57,013 nucleotides of DNA from Thiobacillus sp. (GTDB lineage: Bacteria > Pseudomonadota > Gammaproteobacteria > Burkholderiales > Thiobacillaceae), in contig JAJPEP010000023.1 in assembly GCA_021166845.1 (NCBI GenBank), forward strand, positions 1-57,013. Direction: 5' to 3'. This document shows positions 37,488 through 47,227 of the stretch, piece by piece. The translations under genes and the position numbers were made by a program. The notes under the pieces were generated by a model that was not told the DNA's origin, ran no database searches, and was given only the letters and a program-made list of their open reading frames with translations. Every line of letters starts with the position of its first letter. Position 1 is the first letter of the stretch.

Positions 37488-38840
37488 TTATTTCATGCCG
37501 ATTTTTGCCATCAGGTCATACAGCGTGGGGCGGGTGACGCCAAGCAGTTCGGCGGCCTGGGCGATGTTGCCTTCGCTGTGGGCGAGCGCGCGGCTGACCG
37601 CCAGGCGTTCGGCGTGTTCGCGCGCCTGGCGCAGGTTGAAGGGCTGCGCCTCGGCGGGACCGGGATCGAGCCCGATGTCGGCCGCGGTGATCTGGGTGCC
37701 GTCGGCCATGATGGTGGCGCGTTTGACCAGATTTTCCATTTCACGCACGTTGCCGGGCCAGCTGTAGGCTTCGAGCGCGCCCAGCGCATCGGCGGTGAAG
37801 CCCCGCAGGGGGCGCCCCATTTCGCGTGCATAGCGTTCCAGGAAGGCCTGCGCCAGCAGGATGGCGTCGCCGGGGCGTTCGCGCAGCGGCGGAATTTTCA
37901 CCGTGATTTCGGACAGCCGGTAGTACAGGTCTTCGCGGAAGCTGCCTTCGCGGATCATGCCGGCGAGGTCGCGGTGGGTGGCGCAGACGACGCGCACGTC
38001 GACCGGAATTTCGCCGCGTCCGCCCAGGCGTTCGATCACGCGTTCCTGCAGGAAACGCAGCAGCTTGGCCTGCAGCGGCATCGGCAGGTCGCCGATCTCG
38101 TCGAGGAACAGGGTGCCCTCGTTGGCGTATTCGATGCGGCCGATGGTCTGCTTGGCGGCGCCGGTGAACGCGCCTTTTTCATACCCGAACAGTTCGGACT
38201 CCAGCAGGGTGTCGGGGATCGCCGCGCAGTTGATGGCGACAAAGCGCTTGCCGGCGCGCGGCGACAGTTCATGCACGCCGCGCGCCAGCACTTCCTTGCC
38301 GGTGCCGGATTCGCCCAGCAGCAACACCGTGACGTTGGCCGGGGCGACTTTTTCCACCGAGCGACACACCTTCAGCATCGGTTCGCTGCTGGTGATCAGC
38401 CCCTGCAGGGCGGAGCCGTGCTGCCTGGCGGCCAGCAGGCGGTTTTCGATTTCCAGCGCGTGGACGTGCAGTGCGCGGGCGATCATCAGCGCCAGCACGT
38501 CGGGGTCGAAGGGTTTCTGGAAGAAATCGTAGGCGCCGAGGTGGATGGCTTTCACCGCATTGCCGCGGTCGAGGTTGCCGGTGACGACGATGACCTTGGT
38601 GGCGGGCGCAAGCGAGAGGATTTGCTGCAGCGTGGCCAGGCCTTCGGTGGCGCCGTCGACATCGGGCGGCAGGCCGAGGTCGAGCAGCACCACGGCGGGT
38701 TCGTGGCGGCGCAGCTGGGCGATGGCGCTGTCGCGGTCGGCGGCGATCGCCAGTTCGTAATCGGCGAGGCTCCACTTGAGCTGCTTTTGCAGCCCGGGGT
38801 CGTCTTCCACCAGCAGAATCTTTTGCTTGGCGTCGCTCAT
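37488..38840 (-). CDS. prsR: PEP-CTERM/EPS system response regulator PrsR (sigma-54 activator)
   Basis: 450 residues from the ATG at 38840. The receiver domain has phospho-acceptor D54 in VVLLDLGLP. The AAA+ domain has Walker A LLGESGTGKEVLARG and the sigma-54-contacting loop GAFTGA. A Fis-type helix-turn-helix (NIAQAAELLGVTRPTLYDLM) ends the protein. It is phosphorylated by PrsK, whose stop overlaps this start in ATGA, and activates RpoN promoters of PEP-CTERM and EPS genes; one such promoter is at 31351-31367. Confidence 0.95.
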   Translation of the reverse strand: MSDAKQKILLVEDDPGLQKQLKWSLADYELAIAADRDSAIAQLRRHEPAVVLLDLGLPPDVDGATEGLATLQQILSLAPATKVIVVTGNLDRGNAVKAIHLGAYDFFQKPFDPDVLALMIARALHVHALEIENRLLAARQHGSALQGLITSSEPMLKVCRSVEKVAPANVTVLLLGESGTGKEVLARGVHELSPRAGKRFVAINCAAIPDTLLESELFGYEKGAFTGAAKQTIGRIEYANEGTLFLDEIGDLPMPLQAKLLRFLQERVIERLGGRGEIPVDVRVVCATHRDLAGMIREGSFREDLYYRLSEITVKIPPLRERPGDAILLAQAFLERYAREMGRPLRGFTADALGALEAYSWPGNVREMENLVKRATIMADGTQITAADIGLDPGPAEAQPFNLRQAREHAERLAVSRALAHSEGNIAQAAELLGVTRPTLYDLMAKIGMK

Positions 38841-40921
38841 GCGGCGTCTCCTCCAACGTATGCGTGATTGTCCAGCGGCAGGCTGATGCGGAAGCGGGTG
38901 CCGCGCCCCGGCGCGCTGTCCACTTCCAGTTGTCCGCCCAGCGCGCGGATGGTTTCGCGGCACTCGTACGCGCCGATGCCCATGCCCGCGCCCTTGGTCG
39001 AATCGAACGGCTGAAACAGCCGGGTGTGGATGAAGGTGTCGTCCATGCCGCTGCCGTTGTCGCTGATTTCAACGATCGCCTGCCCGGCCTCCTCGAATCC
39101 TCGCAGCGTGACCTGGCCGCTTGGCGGAGTGGCCTCCAGCGCATTTTGCAGCAGATGGCCGACGGCGCGGGTGAGGCGTTCGCGTTCGGCGCGCACGCGC
39201 AGGCCGGGCGGCGGCAGGTCGAGGGTGGGACGCAGCTTGAATGCCTGCTTGCTGGCGGCCGCTTCATTCAGGATAGCCGCCAGCGCCACCGATTGTGCCC
39301 GCGTCTCGTCGCTGCCGCGGCGCAATTGCGCCAGCACCTTGTTCATGCGGGTGACTGCGTTTTCGATGGTTTCCAGCATGTCGGCCTGGAACTCGGGGTT
39401 GTGCTTGTGCTTTTCGGCATTGGCCAGCAGCAGGGACAACTGGGCGACGAGATTTTTCAGGTCGTGGATGACGAAGGTGGTGGTGCGGTTGAACGACTCG
39501 AACTGGCGCGCGACGATGAGCTGGTTGGCCGCGCGCATCTGCGCCAGGTGCGCCGCCGCCTGGCGCGCCGCCACCTTGAGCAGGTCGCTGACCTCCCAGT
39601 TGAAGCTGACTTTGCCCAGTGAATGCTTCAGCACCACAAAGCCGAGCAGTTCGTCGTGCAGCATCAGCGGCACCACCAGCCAGGCATCGTCGGCGTGCCG
39701 GATCCATTCCGGCATGTCGAGGTCGCCGTAGAGGTCGCGCCGGGTTTTCATTTCGTCCAGGTCCACTACCCACTGCTTGTCGGCGAGCCACCGCACGAAG
39801 GGGGAGTCGGCCGGCTCGGCGCCGTTGAGGTCGCGCCAGTTCCAGTGGCTGGCGCGTTGATAGCCGCTATTGCCTTCATGCATCCACAGCGCGCCGCCGG
39901 GGCTTTCGAGCAGGCGGGCCAGCGCTTCGACGGCGCGTTCGCACAATTGCTCGCCGGGCCGGCCTTCAGTGAGGGCGCGGGTGAACTTGAGCCACTCTTC
40001 GCGATAGTCGTAGCGGTAACTGAAGAAGTGCTTGGACAGGAACACCCGCAGGCGCGCGCGCAGGGTGCCGGAAAACATCAGCAGCACCAGCAGCATGACG
40101 GCGGCAAACAGGAACACGGTCTGCATCACGTCGCCCCATTCGCCGCCGAACAGGCGCAGGTAATAGCCGGCGCCCGCCATCAGCAGCAGATAGATTCCCG
40201 CCCCCAGCAGGCTGGCGGTGTGGAAAGCCATGCTGCGCGACAGCCCGACCGGCGCCGCCCATTCCGGGTTGCGTGCAGCGGAGATCGCGATCAATGGGGT
40301 CACCAGTGCCGCCACATAGCCGCGCGCCGCCCAGACCTGGGCATCCATCGCGTTGAACAGCGCCGCATTGGCATAGAGGTAAAAGTCGTAGACGAACAGT
40401 CCGCCCAGCCCGAGGCAGAGAAACTTGATCGCCCAGCGGTCTTCCAGGCGGGTGCTGCGGTAGACCTGTTCGACCAGCACCAGCCCCATCACGGTCAGCA
40501 GCACCAGCCCCAGGTTGCCGGCCCATCGCGCCAGCACCGGCTGATCGGGGGCAATGAATGGCATGACGCTGGCGAGCAGCAGGGCGCCGACGAGCACGCC
40601 GCCCAGCGCGCGGATCAGGCGCAGCGGTGCGGGCAGGGTGGCGCCAGACGGCAGCCGCAGCCGCAGGATGTGGAGCAGCAACAGCAGCCAGGCGCCGTTG
40701 CGCGCGACTTCGGCAGCGAGTTCCAGCCGCGGCGGCAACACCCCCCACGCGGTGAGCGCCGACAGGGCGCCCCAGGCGGCGCTGAGTCCGGTGGCCAGTA
40801 CCAGCAGGCGGCCCTGCGGGCGCCGCCGCCAGCTGGCGACGATGAGGCCGGTCAGCCCCAGATAGGCCAGCGTCGCCAGGCCATAACCGACGGCGGCGAG
40901 CAGAAGCAGGGTGTCGGGCAT
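38837..40921 (-). CDS. prsK: PEP-CTERM/EPS system histidine kinase PrsK
   Basis: 694 residues from the ATG at 40921 (an in-frame GTG at 40939 is possible). An N-terminal membrane domain with about eight to nine spans (residues 5-290) is followed by a GAF-like sensor domain and a kinase core. The phospho-acceptor is the His of VIHDLKNLVAQLSLLL. The N box is HLLQNALEATP and the G boxes are SDNGSGMDD and GMGIGAYECRETI. It signals to PrsR, encoded with a 4-bp overlap. The gene upstream is the EpsB-type sugar transferase. Confidence 0.94.
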   Translation of the reverse strand: MPDTLLLLAAVGYGLATLAYLGLTGLIVASWRRRPQGRLLVLATGLSAAWGALSALTAWGVLPPRLELAAEVARNGAWLLLLLHILRLRLPSGATLPAPLRLIRALGGVLVGALLLASVMPFIAPDQPVLARWAGNLGLVLLTVMGLVLVEQVYRSTRLEDRWAIKFLCLGLGGLFVYDFYLYANAALFNAMDAQVWAARGYVAALVTPLIAISAARNPEWAAPVGLSRSMAFHTASLLGAGIYLLLMAGAGYYLRLFGGEWGDVMQTVFLFAAVMLLVLLMFSGTLRARLRVFLSKHFFSYRYDYREEWLKFTRALTEGRPGEQLCERAVEALARLLESPGGALWMHEGNSGYQRASHWNWRDLNGAEPADSPFVRWLADKQWVVDLDEMKTRRDLYGDLDMPEWIRHADDAWLVVPLMLHDELLGFVVLKHSLGKVSFNWEVSDLLKVAARQAAAHLAQMRAANQLIVARQFESFNRTTTFVIHDLKNLVAQLSLLLANAEKHKHNPEFQADMLETIENAVTRMNKVLAQLRRGSDETRAQSVALAAILNEAAASKQAFKLRPTLDLPPPGLRVRAERERLTRAVGHLLQNALEATPPSGQVTLRGFEEAGQAIVEISDNGSGMDDTFIHTRLFQPFDSTKGAGMGIGAYECRETIRALGGQLEVDSAPGRGTRFRISLPLDNHAYVGGDAA

Positions 40922-40943
40922 GTCCGGCGTTAGACGCACGCGC

Positions 40944-42338
40944 TCAGCGCACGCCCTTTCCCCACAACACCACTTGTGCGGTCTGGAACAGGATCATGAG
41001 GTCGAGAAACAGGCTGTGGTTCTTGACGTAATAAAGGTCGTACTGCAGCTTTTGCATGGCGTCCTCGTCGGTCGCGCCGTACGCGTAACGCACCTGCGCC
41101 CAGCCGGTGATGCCGGGTTTGACGGTGTGGCGCACGCCGTAATAGGGGATTTTATGGGTCAGGTCCTGCACGAAATAGGGGCGTTCCGGGCGCGGGCCGA
41201 CGAAGCTCATGTCGCCGAAGAACACGTTGAAGACCTGCGGCAGCTCGTCGATGCGGGTGCGCCGGATGAAGCGCCCAGTGAGCGTGACACGGCTGTCGTT
41301 CTGTCCGGCCCAGCGCGGTTTGCCGTCCTTTTCGGCGTCGACGCACATGCTGCGGAACTTGAGGATGGTGAAGTTGCGGTCGCCCTGGCCGACGCGCTCC
41401 TGACGGTACAGCACGGGACCGGCGCTTTCCAGCTTGATCAGCAATGCGGTCAGCACCATGATGGGGAGGCAGACCGCCAGCAAGGCTGCGCTGGCGACCA
41501 GGTCGAACAGGCGCTTGACGGTGTCGCGTACGATGCCCTGATGAAAGCCCTCGGCCAGGATCATCCAGCTGGGGTTCATTGAGTCGAGCTGAAGATGGCC
41601 GTTTTCCCGCTCGAAAAAGTTGGAAAGCTCGAGGATTCGAATGCCTCGCAGCTTGCATTTGAGCAGGTCCTGAACCGGCAGGCCGCCGCTCCGACGGTCG
41701 CGCACGGCGAGAATCAATTCACTGATCTGCAGGCGCGCGACCAGTTCGGGCAGAGGTTCCTCGGTGTCGAGAATACGATCGTGGTCGATGAAATGATGAC
41801 TGCCGCCCATCGGCAGATAACCGATGACTTGTGTATTGCCGACATGGCCGCGCTTGGCCAGCAGCGCCTCGATGTAGGCGGCGCGGCTGCCGGTGCCGAT
41901 CACCAGGGCGCGGGTTTTGAGCGCTCCCATCCGTGCCAAGCGGATGAACAGAACGCGGCTGAGCAAAATGCCCAGCAACGCGAGACCGAATGACAATAGA
42001 AAGGCGCCACGCCCGACCAGCAGGGCGGGAAAGAAATAAAACAGCAGACTCATCGTCAGCAGGCCGAGCATGAAACTCAGGCCGAGACGTTGCAGCAGCG
42101 CGCGAATGCCGCCCTGCCATTCCAGATCATAGAGGCCGCTGGCCGTCATCAATCCCAGCATGACAAGGGTGAAGGTCAGGGCCTTGGGCAGCAGGGGCTG
42201 GAGATCGGCCGGAATCACGTTGTCGTCGAGGAAGCGCGCGTTGACCCCCGCATAGATGGCGCCGCCGAGGATGAGTGCTTCGACCAGCACCAGCAGCAGC
42301 AAATTCAGGGGCACGTAGTGGTGGAAAAATCGGATCAT
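40944..42338 (-). CDS. XrtA/PEP-CTERM-associated undecaprenyl-phosphate sugar transferase (EpsB type)
   Basis: 464 residues. Four to five N-terminal membrane helices and a CoA-binding-like domain are followed by the bacterial sugar-transferase domain: KRLFDLVASAALL, LIKLESAGPVLYRQERVGQ, FTILKFRSM, RIDELPQVFNVFFGDMSFVG, RPERPYF and PGITGWAQV. It starts exopolysaccharide repeat units by moving a sugar phosphate onto undecaprenyl phosphate. The TIGR03013-type members belong to exosortase loci, matching the prsK-prsR-prsT genes downstream. The other EPS genes and xrtA are not in this window, so the EPS locus appears split. Confidence 0.92.
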   Translation of the reverse strand: MIRFFHHYVPLNLLLLVLVEALILGGAIYAGVNARFLDDNVIPADLQPLLPKALTFTLVMLGLMTASGLYDLEWQGGIRALLQRLGLSFMLGLLTMSLLFYFFPALLVGRGAFLLSFGLALLGILLSRVLFIRLARMGALKTRALVIGTGSRAAYIEALLAKRGHVGNTQVIGYLPMGGSHHFIDHDRILDTEEPLPELVARLQISELILAVRDRRSGGLPVQDLLKCKLRGIRILELSNFFERENGHLQLDSMNPSWMILAEGFHQGIVRDTVKRLFDLVASAALLAVCLPIMVLTALLIKLESAGPVLYRQERVGQGDRNFTILKFRSMCVDAEKDGKPRWAGQNDSRVTLTGRFIRRTRIDELPQVFNVFFGDMSFVGPRPERPYFVQDLTHKIPYYGVRHTVKPGITGWAQVRYAYGATDEDAMQKLQYDLYYVKNHSLFLDLMILFQTAQVVLWGKGVR

Positions 42339-42410
42339 GGCCGTTTACTCATTATTGCTACTGTATAGGCCAATCAGCAGCTTCCATGCCAAAACGGGTT
42401 CAAACAGGGG

Positions 42411-42986
42411 TCAAGTCAGGATCCGCGCCTGCGGCAGGCGCACGCGCCGTGGGCTGCCGTCGGCCTGCAGGCGTTTCATGCCGCGCAGTTCGGCGGCCGG
42501 ATAGACGACGATCTCGACCGTTGCGCGCGGATCGTCGACGACAAAGCGCGGGTAGATCCGTCCGGGGGCGTCCCCTGCGCGATGTTCGCCGGCCTGGTAA
42601 GGCGTGGGCAGGCGCATCAGCAGAAATTCGACTTCCTTCTGCTGGTCGGTGAACAGTTGCAGGGTGATGCTGGTGTGGCGTCCGGCGGTGCCATTGAGCA
42701 CCGAGCCGGTCAGGTGGGGGTCGAAATCGGCCAGCTGCTCCATGTATTCGATAGCGACCTGTCGCAGCAGCGCCAGTTGCGCGCGCGTCTCGTCCGCCTG
42801 GTAGAGCGCCTGGTAGCTGCGCAGGGCCTCCTCGATCTGCTGGTTGTCGGGCAGGCTACCGCTGTCGGGCGCGCCCAGCTGGCGTGCGGCCTTGCGCTTG
42901 GCGCTGCCGTAATCGAGGCTGCCGTCTTCGGCCAGTATGCGCGCCGCCGCATGCGCAATGCGGCGGCGCATGTCCTGATTTTTCAT
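42411..42986 (-). CDS. Conserved protein of unknown function
   Basis: 191 residues. The N-terminal half is helical and charged (MRRRIAHAAARILAEDGSLDYGSAKRKAARQLG) and the C-terminal half beta-rich. The segment LTGSVLNGTAGRHTSITLQLFTD, with a Gly-Ser followed by acidic and hydrophobic residues, recalls a minimal nucleotidyltransferase core, but the catalytic Asp pair is not clear. Homologues in betaproteobacteria are sometimes mislabelled UDP-N-acetylmuramate-alanine ligase; nothing in this sequence supports that. The start overlaps the mrcA stop by four bases, so it is coupled to PBP1a. Confidence 0.7.
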   Translation of the reverse strand: MKNQDMRRRIAHAAARILAEDGSLDYGSAKRKAARQLGAPDSGSLPDNQQIEEALRSYQALYQADETRAQLALLRQVAIEYMEQLADFDPHLTGSVLNGTAGRHTSITLQLFTDQQKEVEFLLMRLPTPYQAGEHRAGDAPGRIYPRFVVDDPRATVEIVVYPAAELRGMKRLQADGSPRRVRLPQARILT

Positions 42987-45373
42987 AGCGGCATTCCAGG
43001 TATGGCAGTCGCCGGTTCGGCTGGCGCAACGGGCTCGATGGGGGTGTTCGGGTCGGCGCCCCAGCCGGCTGCCGGCGTTTCGGGCGGAGGGAACTCCTGA
43101 TAGAAATGCTCCACCATGCCGGGCGCGTTGTCGCCCAGCAAGTCTCCCAGCAATTCGTCCAGCACCGTGTCGGGCAGGCGGGCGCCGGTGGCCGGGTCGA
43201 TTTTTACGCCGATAATGCCGCCGGGCATCTCCCAGCCTTTTTGCGGCACGCCTTTGAGCGCCGCGCCCATGAAGTTCATCCAGATGGGCAGCGCGGATTG
43301 CGAACCCGTTTCGCGCCGCCCGAGTGAGCGCGGCTGGTCGTAGCCCATCCAGGTGATCGTCACCAGGTCGGGGTTGTAACCGGCGAACCAGGTGTCAAGC
43401 GCGTCGTTGGTGGTGCCGGTCTTGCCGGCAAGGTCGCTGCGTCCCAACCGGCTGGCGCGCGCGGCGGTGCCGTAGCGCACCACGTCCTGCATCATACTGG
43501 TCATCAGCCAGGCATTGCGCGGGTCGATCACGCGCGGCGCGCTGCCGCCGACCTGCCGCGGGCTGGCCTGCATCAGCAGGCGCCCGTCCTTGTCGAACAC
43601 CTTGTCGATCAGATAGGGATTGACGCTGAAGCCGCCATTGGCGAACACGCTGTAGGCCGCCGCCATCTGCAGGGGGGTGACGCTGCCCGCGCCCAGCGCC
43701 ATGGTGAGATAAGGCGGGTGGCGTGCCGGATCGAAGCCGAAGCGGCGGATGTAGTCGCGTGCGTAATGCGGGCCGATGCTCTGCAAGATGCGTATCGAGA
43801 CCAGATTGAGCGACCTGGTCAGCGCCGTGCGCATGCGCACCGGGCCGCTGGTGCTGCCGTCATAGTTTTTGGGCTCCCATGCGGCGGCGCCGGTTTCTTC
43901 GGCACTCAACGACAGCGGCGCGTCCTCGATAAGGGTGGCCGGGGTAAAGCCCTTTTCCAGCGCGGCGGAATAGATGAACGGCTTGAAGCTCGATCCTGGC
44001 TGGCGCCAGGCTTGCGTCACGCGGTTGAACTTGTTGCGGTGGAAGTCAAATCCGCCGACCAGCGCGGTAATGGCGCCGTCCTTGGGATTCAGGGCGACCA
44101 GCGCGGCCTCCACCTCGGGCAGCTGCGCCAGCCGCCATTGCGGCTTGCTGCCGACCGCCTGTACCCGCACCACCGCGCCGGGGGCGAGTTGCCGGCCCTT
44201 TTTGCCGGCGGCCCAGTTCGCCACCCACTTGAGCGAGTTGCCCGAAATGTCGACGACCGTGCCGCCGTGCAACTGCGCGCGGATCAGTTTGGGGGAGGCG
44301 CTCAACACCACCGCGGGCTGCATGTCGCTCACCGGGGCGAGGTCTTCCAGTGCGCCGGCGATCGCCGCTTCGCGTTGCGCCTTGTCGGCGGGCAGGCCGA
44401 TCTGGTTTTCGGGTCCCCGGTAGCCGTGGCGTTGGTCGTAATCGGCGATGCCCTCCCACACCGCACGGTTGGCGGCGGTCTGCTGGGCGCGCCGCAGCGT
44501 GGTGACGGCCTTGTAGCCCGAGCTGTAGATGGATTCGCCGTATTTCTCGAACAGGGCCTGGCGCACCATTTCGGCGGCGTAGTCGGCACTGACGTCGGCC
44601 TGCCGGCGCGTCTGGCGGATCACCAGTTTCTGTTTGACCGCGGCCTGCCAGGTCGGCGGGTCGATGAACTTGAGCGTGCGCATCCGTCCCAGCACGTATT
44701 CCTGGCGTGCCTTGGCGCGCGGGAAATTGACCACCGGGTTGTAGCGCGACGGCGCTTTCGGCAGCCCCGCCAGCATGGCGAACTCGGCCAGCGACAGCTC
44801 GCGCATCGGCTTGCCGAAATAGGTGCGCGCCGCGGCCTCGAAGCCGTAGGCGCGCTGGCCGAGATAGATCTGGTTGATGTACAGCTCGAGAATCTTGTCC
44901 TTCGACAGGTTGTGCTCGATCTTCATTGCCAGCATGGCTTCGGACAATTTGCGGGTGAATGTCTTTTCGTTCGACAGGAAGAAATTGCGTGCCACCTGCA
45001 TGGTGATGGTCGAGGCGCCTTCCTTGGCGCCGCCGGACAGCAGGTTCGAGCCGGCCGCGCGCAGCACGCCGAGGGTATCGACGCCGCCGTGGGTATAGAA
45101 ACGCTCGTCCTCGGCGGCAATGATCGCCTGCTTCATGTAGGCCGGCACCTTGTCGATGGCGATGAAGGCGCGGCGCTCCTCGCCGAATTCGCCGATCAGC
45201 GCGCCGTCGGCGGTGTAGATGCGGAGCGGCAGCTTGGGTTGGTAGTCGGTCAGCGCCTCAAGCGGCGGCAGGTTGGGGTAAATCAGCGCGGCCGCCAATC
45301 CGGCTAGCGCCGTTCCGACGACGCCGAGGCTGACGATCAGGGCCAGTGCGTAATGCCACCATTTTGAAAACAT
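42983..45373 (-). CDS. mrcA: Penicillin-binding protein 1A (bifunctional transglycosylase/transpeptidase)
   Basis: 796 residues from the ATG at 45373, which has an AAGGAA ribosome site; upstream in-frame codons lack homology. One membrane helix (about 5-30), then the glycosyltransferase family 51 domain (AAEDERFYTHGGVD, GASTITMQVARNFFLS, LEMYINQIYLG-like ELYINQIYLGQRAYG) and the transpeptidase domain with catalytic Ser in GSSFKPFIYSAALE and KTGTTND. It polymerises and cross-links peptidoglycan in the periplasm. It is divergent from pilM, as is common in proteobacteria. Confidence 0.96.
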   Translation of the reverse strand: MFSKWWHYALALIVSLGVVGTALAGLAAALIYPNLPPLEALTDYQPKLPLRIYTADGALIGEFGEERRAFIAIDKVPAYMKQAIIAAEDERFYTHGGVDTLGVLRAAGSNLLSGGAKEGASTITMQVARNFFLSNEKTFTRKLSEAMLAMKIEHNLSKDKILELYINQIYLGQRAYGFEAAARTYFGKPMRELSLAEFAMLAGLPKAPSRYNPVVNFPRAKARQEYVLGRMRTLKFIDPPTWQAAVKQKLVIRQTRRQADVSADYAAEMVRQALFEKYGESIYSSGYKAVTTLRRAQQTAANRAVWEGIADYDQRHGYRGPENQIGLPADKAQREAAIAGALEDLAPVSDMQPAVVLSASPKLIRAQLHGGTVVDISGNSLKWVANWAAGKKGRQLAPGAVVRVQAVGSKPQWRLAQLPEVEAALVALNPKDGAITALVGGFDFHRNKFNRVTQAWRQPGSSFKPFIYSAALEKGFTPATLIEDAPLSLSAEETGAAAWEPKNYDGSTSGPVRMRTALTRSLNLVSIRILQSIGPHYARDYIRRFGFDPARHPPYLTMALGAGSVTPLQMAAAYSVFANGGFSVNPYLIDKVFDKDGRLLMQASPRQVGGSAPRVIDPRNAWLMTSMMQDVVRYGTAARASRLGRSDLAGKTGTTNDALDTWFAGYNPDLVTITWMGYDQPRSLGRRETGSQSALPIWMNFMGAALKGVPQKGWEMPGGIIGVKIDPATGARLPDTVLDELLGDLLGDNAPGMVEHFYQEFPPPETPAAGWGADPNTPIEPVAPAEPATAIPGMPL

Positions 45374-45563
45374 CCGGTTCCTTACTATGCGATGCCTAAA
45401 GTTTCCGCCGATTATAGGCGTTAGTGGTGTTGGAAATTGGACACACGTGTTCAAATCTTGGTGTGCGGCGAGAAAAGAACTGTTAAAAACCGTGTGTTGT
45501 TGCTAGCATCTAAAAAAAATAACAAGAAAAAGCGCCAACCCACAGAAGCGTAAAGGAAAACTC

Positions 45564-46652
45564 TTGCACCTTAATATTAATCTGGACTGGCTGTCCGCCA
45601 AGGGTCTGCCCATCATCGGACTCGACATCAGCACGACCGCGGTCAAGCTGGTGGAACTGTCCGATGCCGGCAAGGGCATGCTGCGCGTGGAACACTATGT
45701 CGTCGAGCCTTTGCCCAAGGATGCGGTGACGGACGGCAATATCGCCAACCTCGACCAGGTGGCCGACACCCTGCGCACCGCCTGGAAAAATCTGGGCACG
45801 CGGGTCAAGAACGTTGCGATCGCCCTGCCGTCATCGTCCGTCATTACCAAAAAGATCCTGGCGCCGGCCAGCTTGAGCGGCATCGATCTGGAAAACCAGG
45901 TGGAAGCCGAGGCCAATCAGGTCATTCCTTTCTCGCTCGACGAGGTGAATCTCGACTTTCAGGTGCTTGGCGAGTCGCCCGGCAGCCCGGACGACGTGCA
46001 GGTTCTGCTCGCCGCCGCGCGCAAGGAAAAAGTCGAAGACCGCGTGGCCGCGGTCGAGGCGGCCGGCCTCAAGGCGCTGATCATGGACGTCGAGTCCTTC
46101 GCCACGCAGACCGCGTACGAACAGATCGCCCACCTGCTGCCCGGCAGCGGCGCCGGGCAAACCGTCGCGATTGTCGATGTGGGGGCGCAGAACATGCATA
46201 TCAACATCCTCCACGACAACGAATCGGTCTACCTGCGCGAACACGGCTTTGGCGGCAACCAGCTCAACAACGAAATTTCGCGCCGCTACGGCATGACCGG
46301 CGAAGAGGCCGAAAACGCCAAGCGCAAAGGCACCTTGCCCGAAAGCTACGACATGGAAGTGTTGCAGCCCTACAGCGAAACCCTGGCGATGGAGATTGGA
46401 CGCGCCCTGCAGCTGTTCACCACGTCCACCCAGTATCGCAAGGTCGATCAGATCCTGCTGGCCGGTGGCGGCGCCATGATCCCCGGCATCGATGAGGTGG
46501 TCGGCCAGCGCACCGGCACCCCGACCATGGTCGCCAATCCGTTTGCCAACATGGCAGTCGGCCCCAAAATCCGGCCGCAGGCGCTGACCGCCGACGCGCC
46601 TTCCCTCTTTGTCGCTTGCGGCCTCGCCATGCGGAGGTTCGACCCCCAATGA
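45564..46652 (+). CDS. pilM: Type IV pilus assembly protein PilM
   Basis: 362 residues with an actin-like fold (GLDISTTAVKLVEL, IVDVGAQNMHINIL and LLAGGGAMIPGIDE are its phosphate and adenosine loops). The start is a TTG at 45564 with a good AAAGGAAA ribosome site seven bases upstream; no ATG is available near the conserved beginning. PilM is the cytoplasmic part of the alignment complex and binds the PilN N-terminus. It leads the pilMNOPQ operon, whose members overlap by 4 bp. The 190-bp divergent gap to mrcA must hold both promoters; I see no clear consensus. Confidence 0.95.
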   Translation: MHLNINLDWLSAKGLPIIGLDISTTAVKLVELSDAGKGMLRVEHYVVEPLPKDAVTDGNIANLDQVADTLRTAWKNLGTRVKNVAIALPSSSVITKKILAPASLSGIDLENQVEAEANQVIPFSLDEVNLDFQVLGESPGSPDDVQVLLAAARKEKVEDRVAAVEAAGLKALIMDVESFATQTAYEQIAHLLPGSGAGQTVAIVDVGAQNMHINILHDNESVYLREHGFGGNQLNNEISRRYGMTGEEAENAKRKGTLPESYDMEVLQPYSETLAMEIGRALQLFTTSTQYRKVDQILLAGGGAMIPGIDEVVGQRTGTPTMVANPFANMAVGPKIRPQALTADAPSLFVACGLAMRRFDPQ

Positions 46653-47227
46653 TCCGCATTAACCTACTCCCCCATCGCGAACTGGCACGTGCCGCGCGGC
46701 GCCGTCAGTTCAACCTCCTGCTCGGCATTGCCGTGGCGGCGGGCGTGATCGCCGTCGTCCTCGGACACAGCGTGATCGCCGCGCGCCAGTCGGCGCAGGA
46801 TGCGCGCAATGCCTTCCTCGAACAGGAAATCGCCAAGCTCGACGTCCAGATCGGCGAAATCAAGAAAATCCGCGAACAGACGCAGGCGCTGCTGGAACGC
46901 AAGCAGGTTGTCGAGACCCTGCAATCCAACCGCACCGAAGTCGTCCACCTGTTCGACCAGATGATCCGCCTGCTGCCCGACGGTCTTTATCTCAAGTCCT
47001 TCAAGCAGGCGGGCGACGTCGTGACCATCAGCGGCTATACCCAGTCGAGCGCGCGCGTTTCCACCCTGATGCGCAACCTGAATGATTCGCCCTGGTTCGA
47101 GTCGGCCAACCTGGTCGAGATCAAGTCGGCCACCGTGAACAATCTGCGTGCCAACGAATTTGTGCTGTCGGTCAAGCAGACCCGCCAGCAGGCGGACGAC
47201 TCAAAAGACAATGGGGGTAAAGCATGA
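46649..47227 (+). CDS. pilN: Type IV pilus assembly protein PilN
   Basis: 192 residues starting MIRINLLPHRE, the conserved INLLP motif that docks into PilM. One membrane helix (about 22-45) is followed by a coiled coil and a periplasmic ferredoxin-like domain. It pairs with PilO. The ATG overlaps the pilM stop in ATGA, and the stop overlaps pilO in the same way. Confidence 0.95.
   Translation: MIRINLLPHRELARAARRRQFNLLLGIAVAAGVIAVVLGHSVIAARQSAQDARNAFLEQEIAKLDVQIGEIKKIREQTQALLERKQVVETLQSNRTEVVHLFDQMIRLLPDGLYLKSFKQAGDVVTISGYTQSSARVSTLMRNLNDSPWFESANLVEIKSATVNNLRANEFVLSVKQTRQQADDSKDNGGKA

Noticed and set aside
34938-38867. A 1309-codon open frame on the plus strand opposite the prsT genes
   Set aside because: It runs antisense to three well-supported genes and has no recognisable domain. 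Its openness is a by-product of high GC and of codon bias in the true genes.
37488-42338. PrsK/PrsR and the sugar transferase as a new signalling system
   Set aside because: All match known exosortase/PEP-CTERM-associated families in standard order; only the doubled prsT is unusual.
45420-45563. Sigma-54 or sigma-70 promoter for pilM in the mrcA-pilM gap
   Set aside because: TTGGACAC-like and TAGCAT-like sequences occur, but none has both boxes at proper spacing, so no promoter is claimed.
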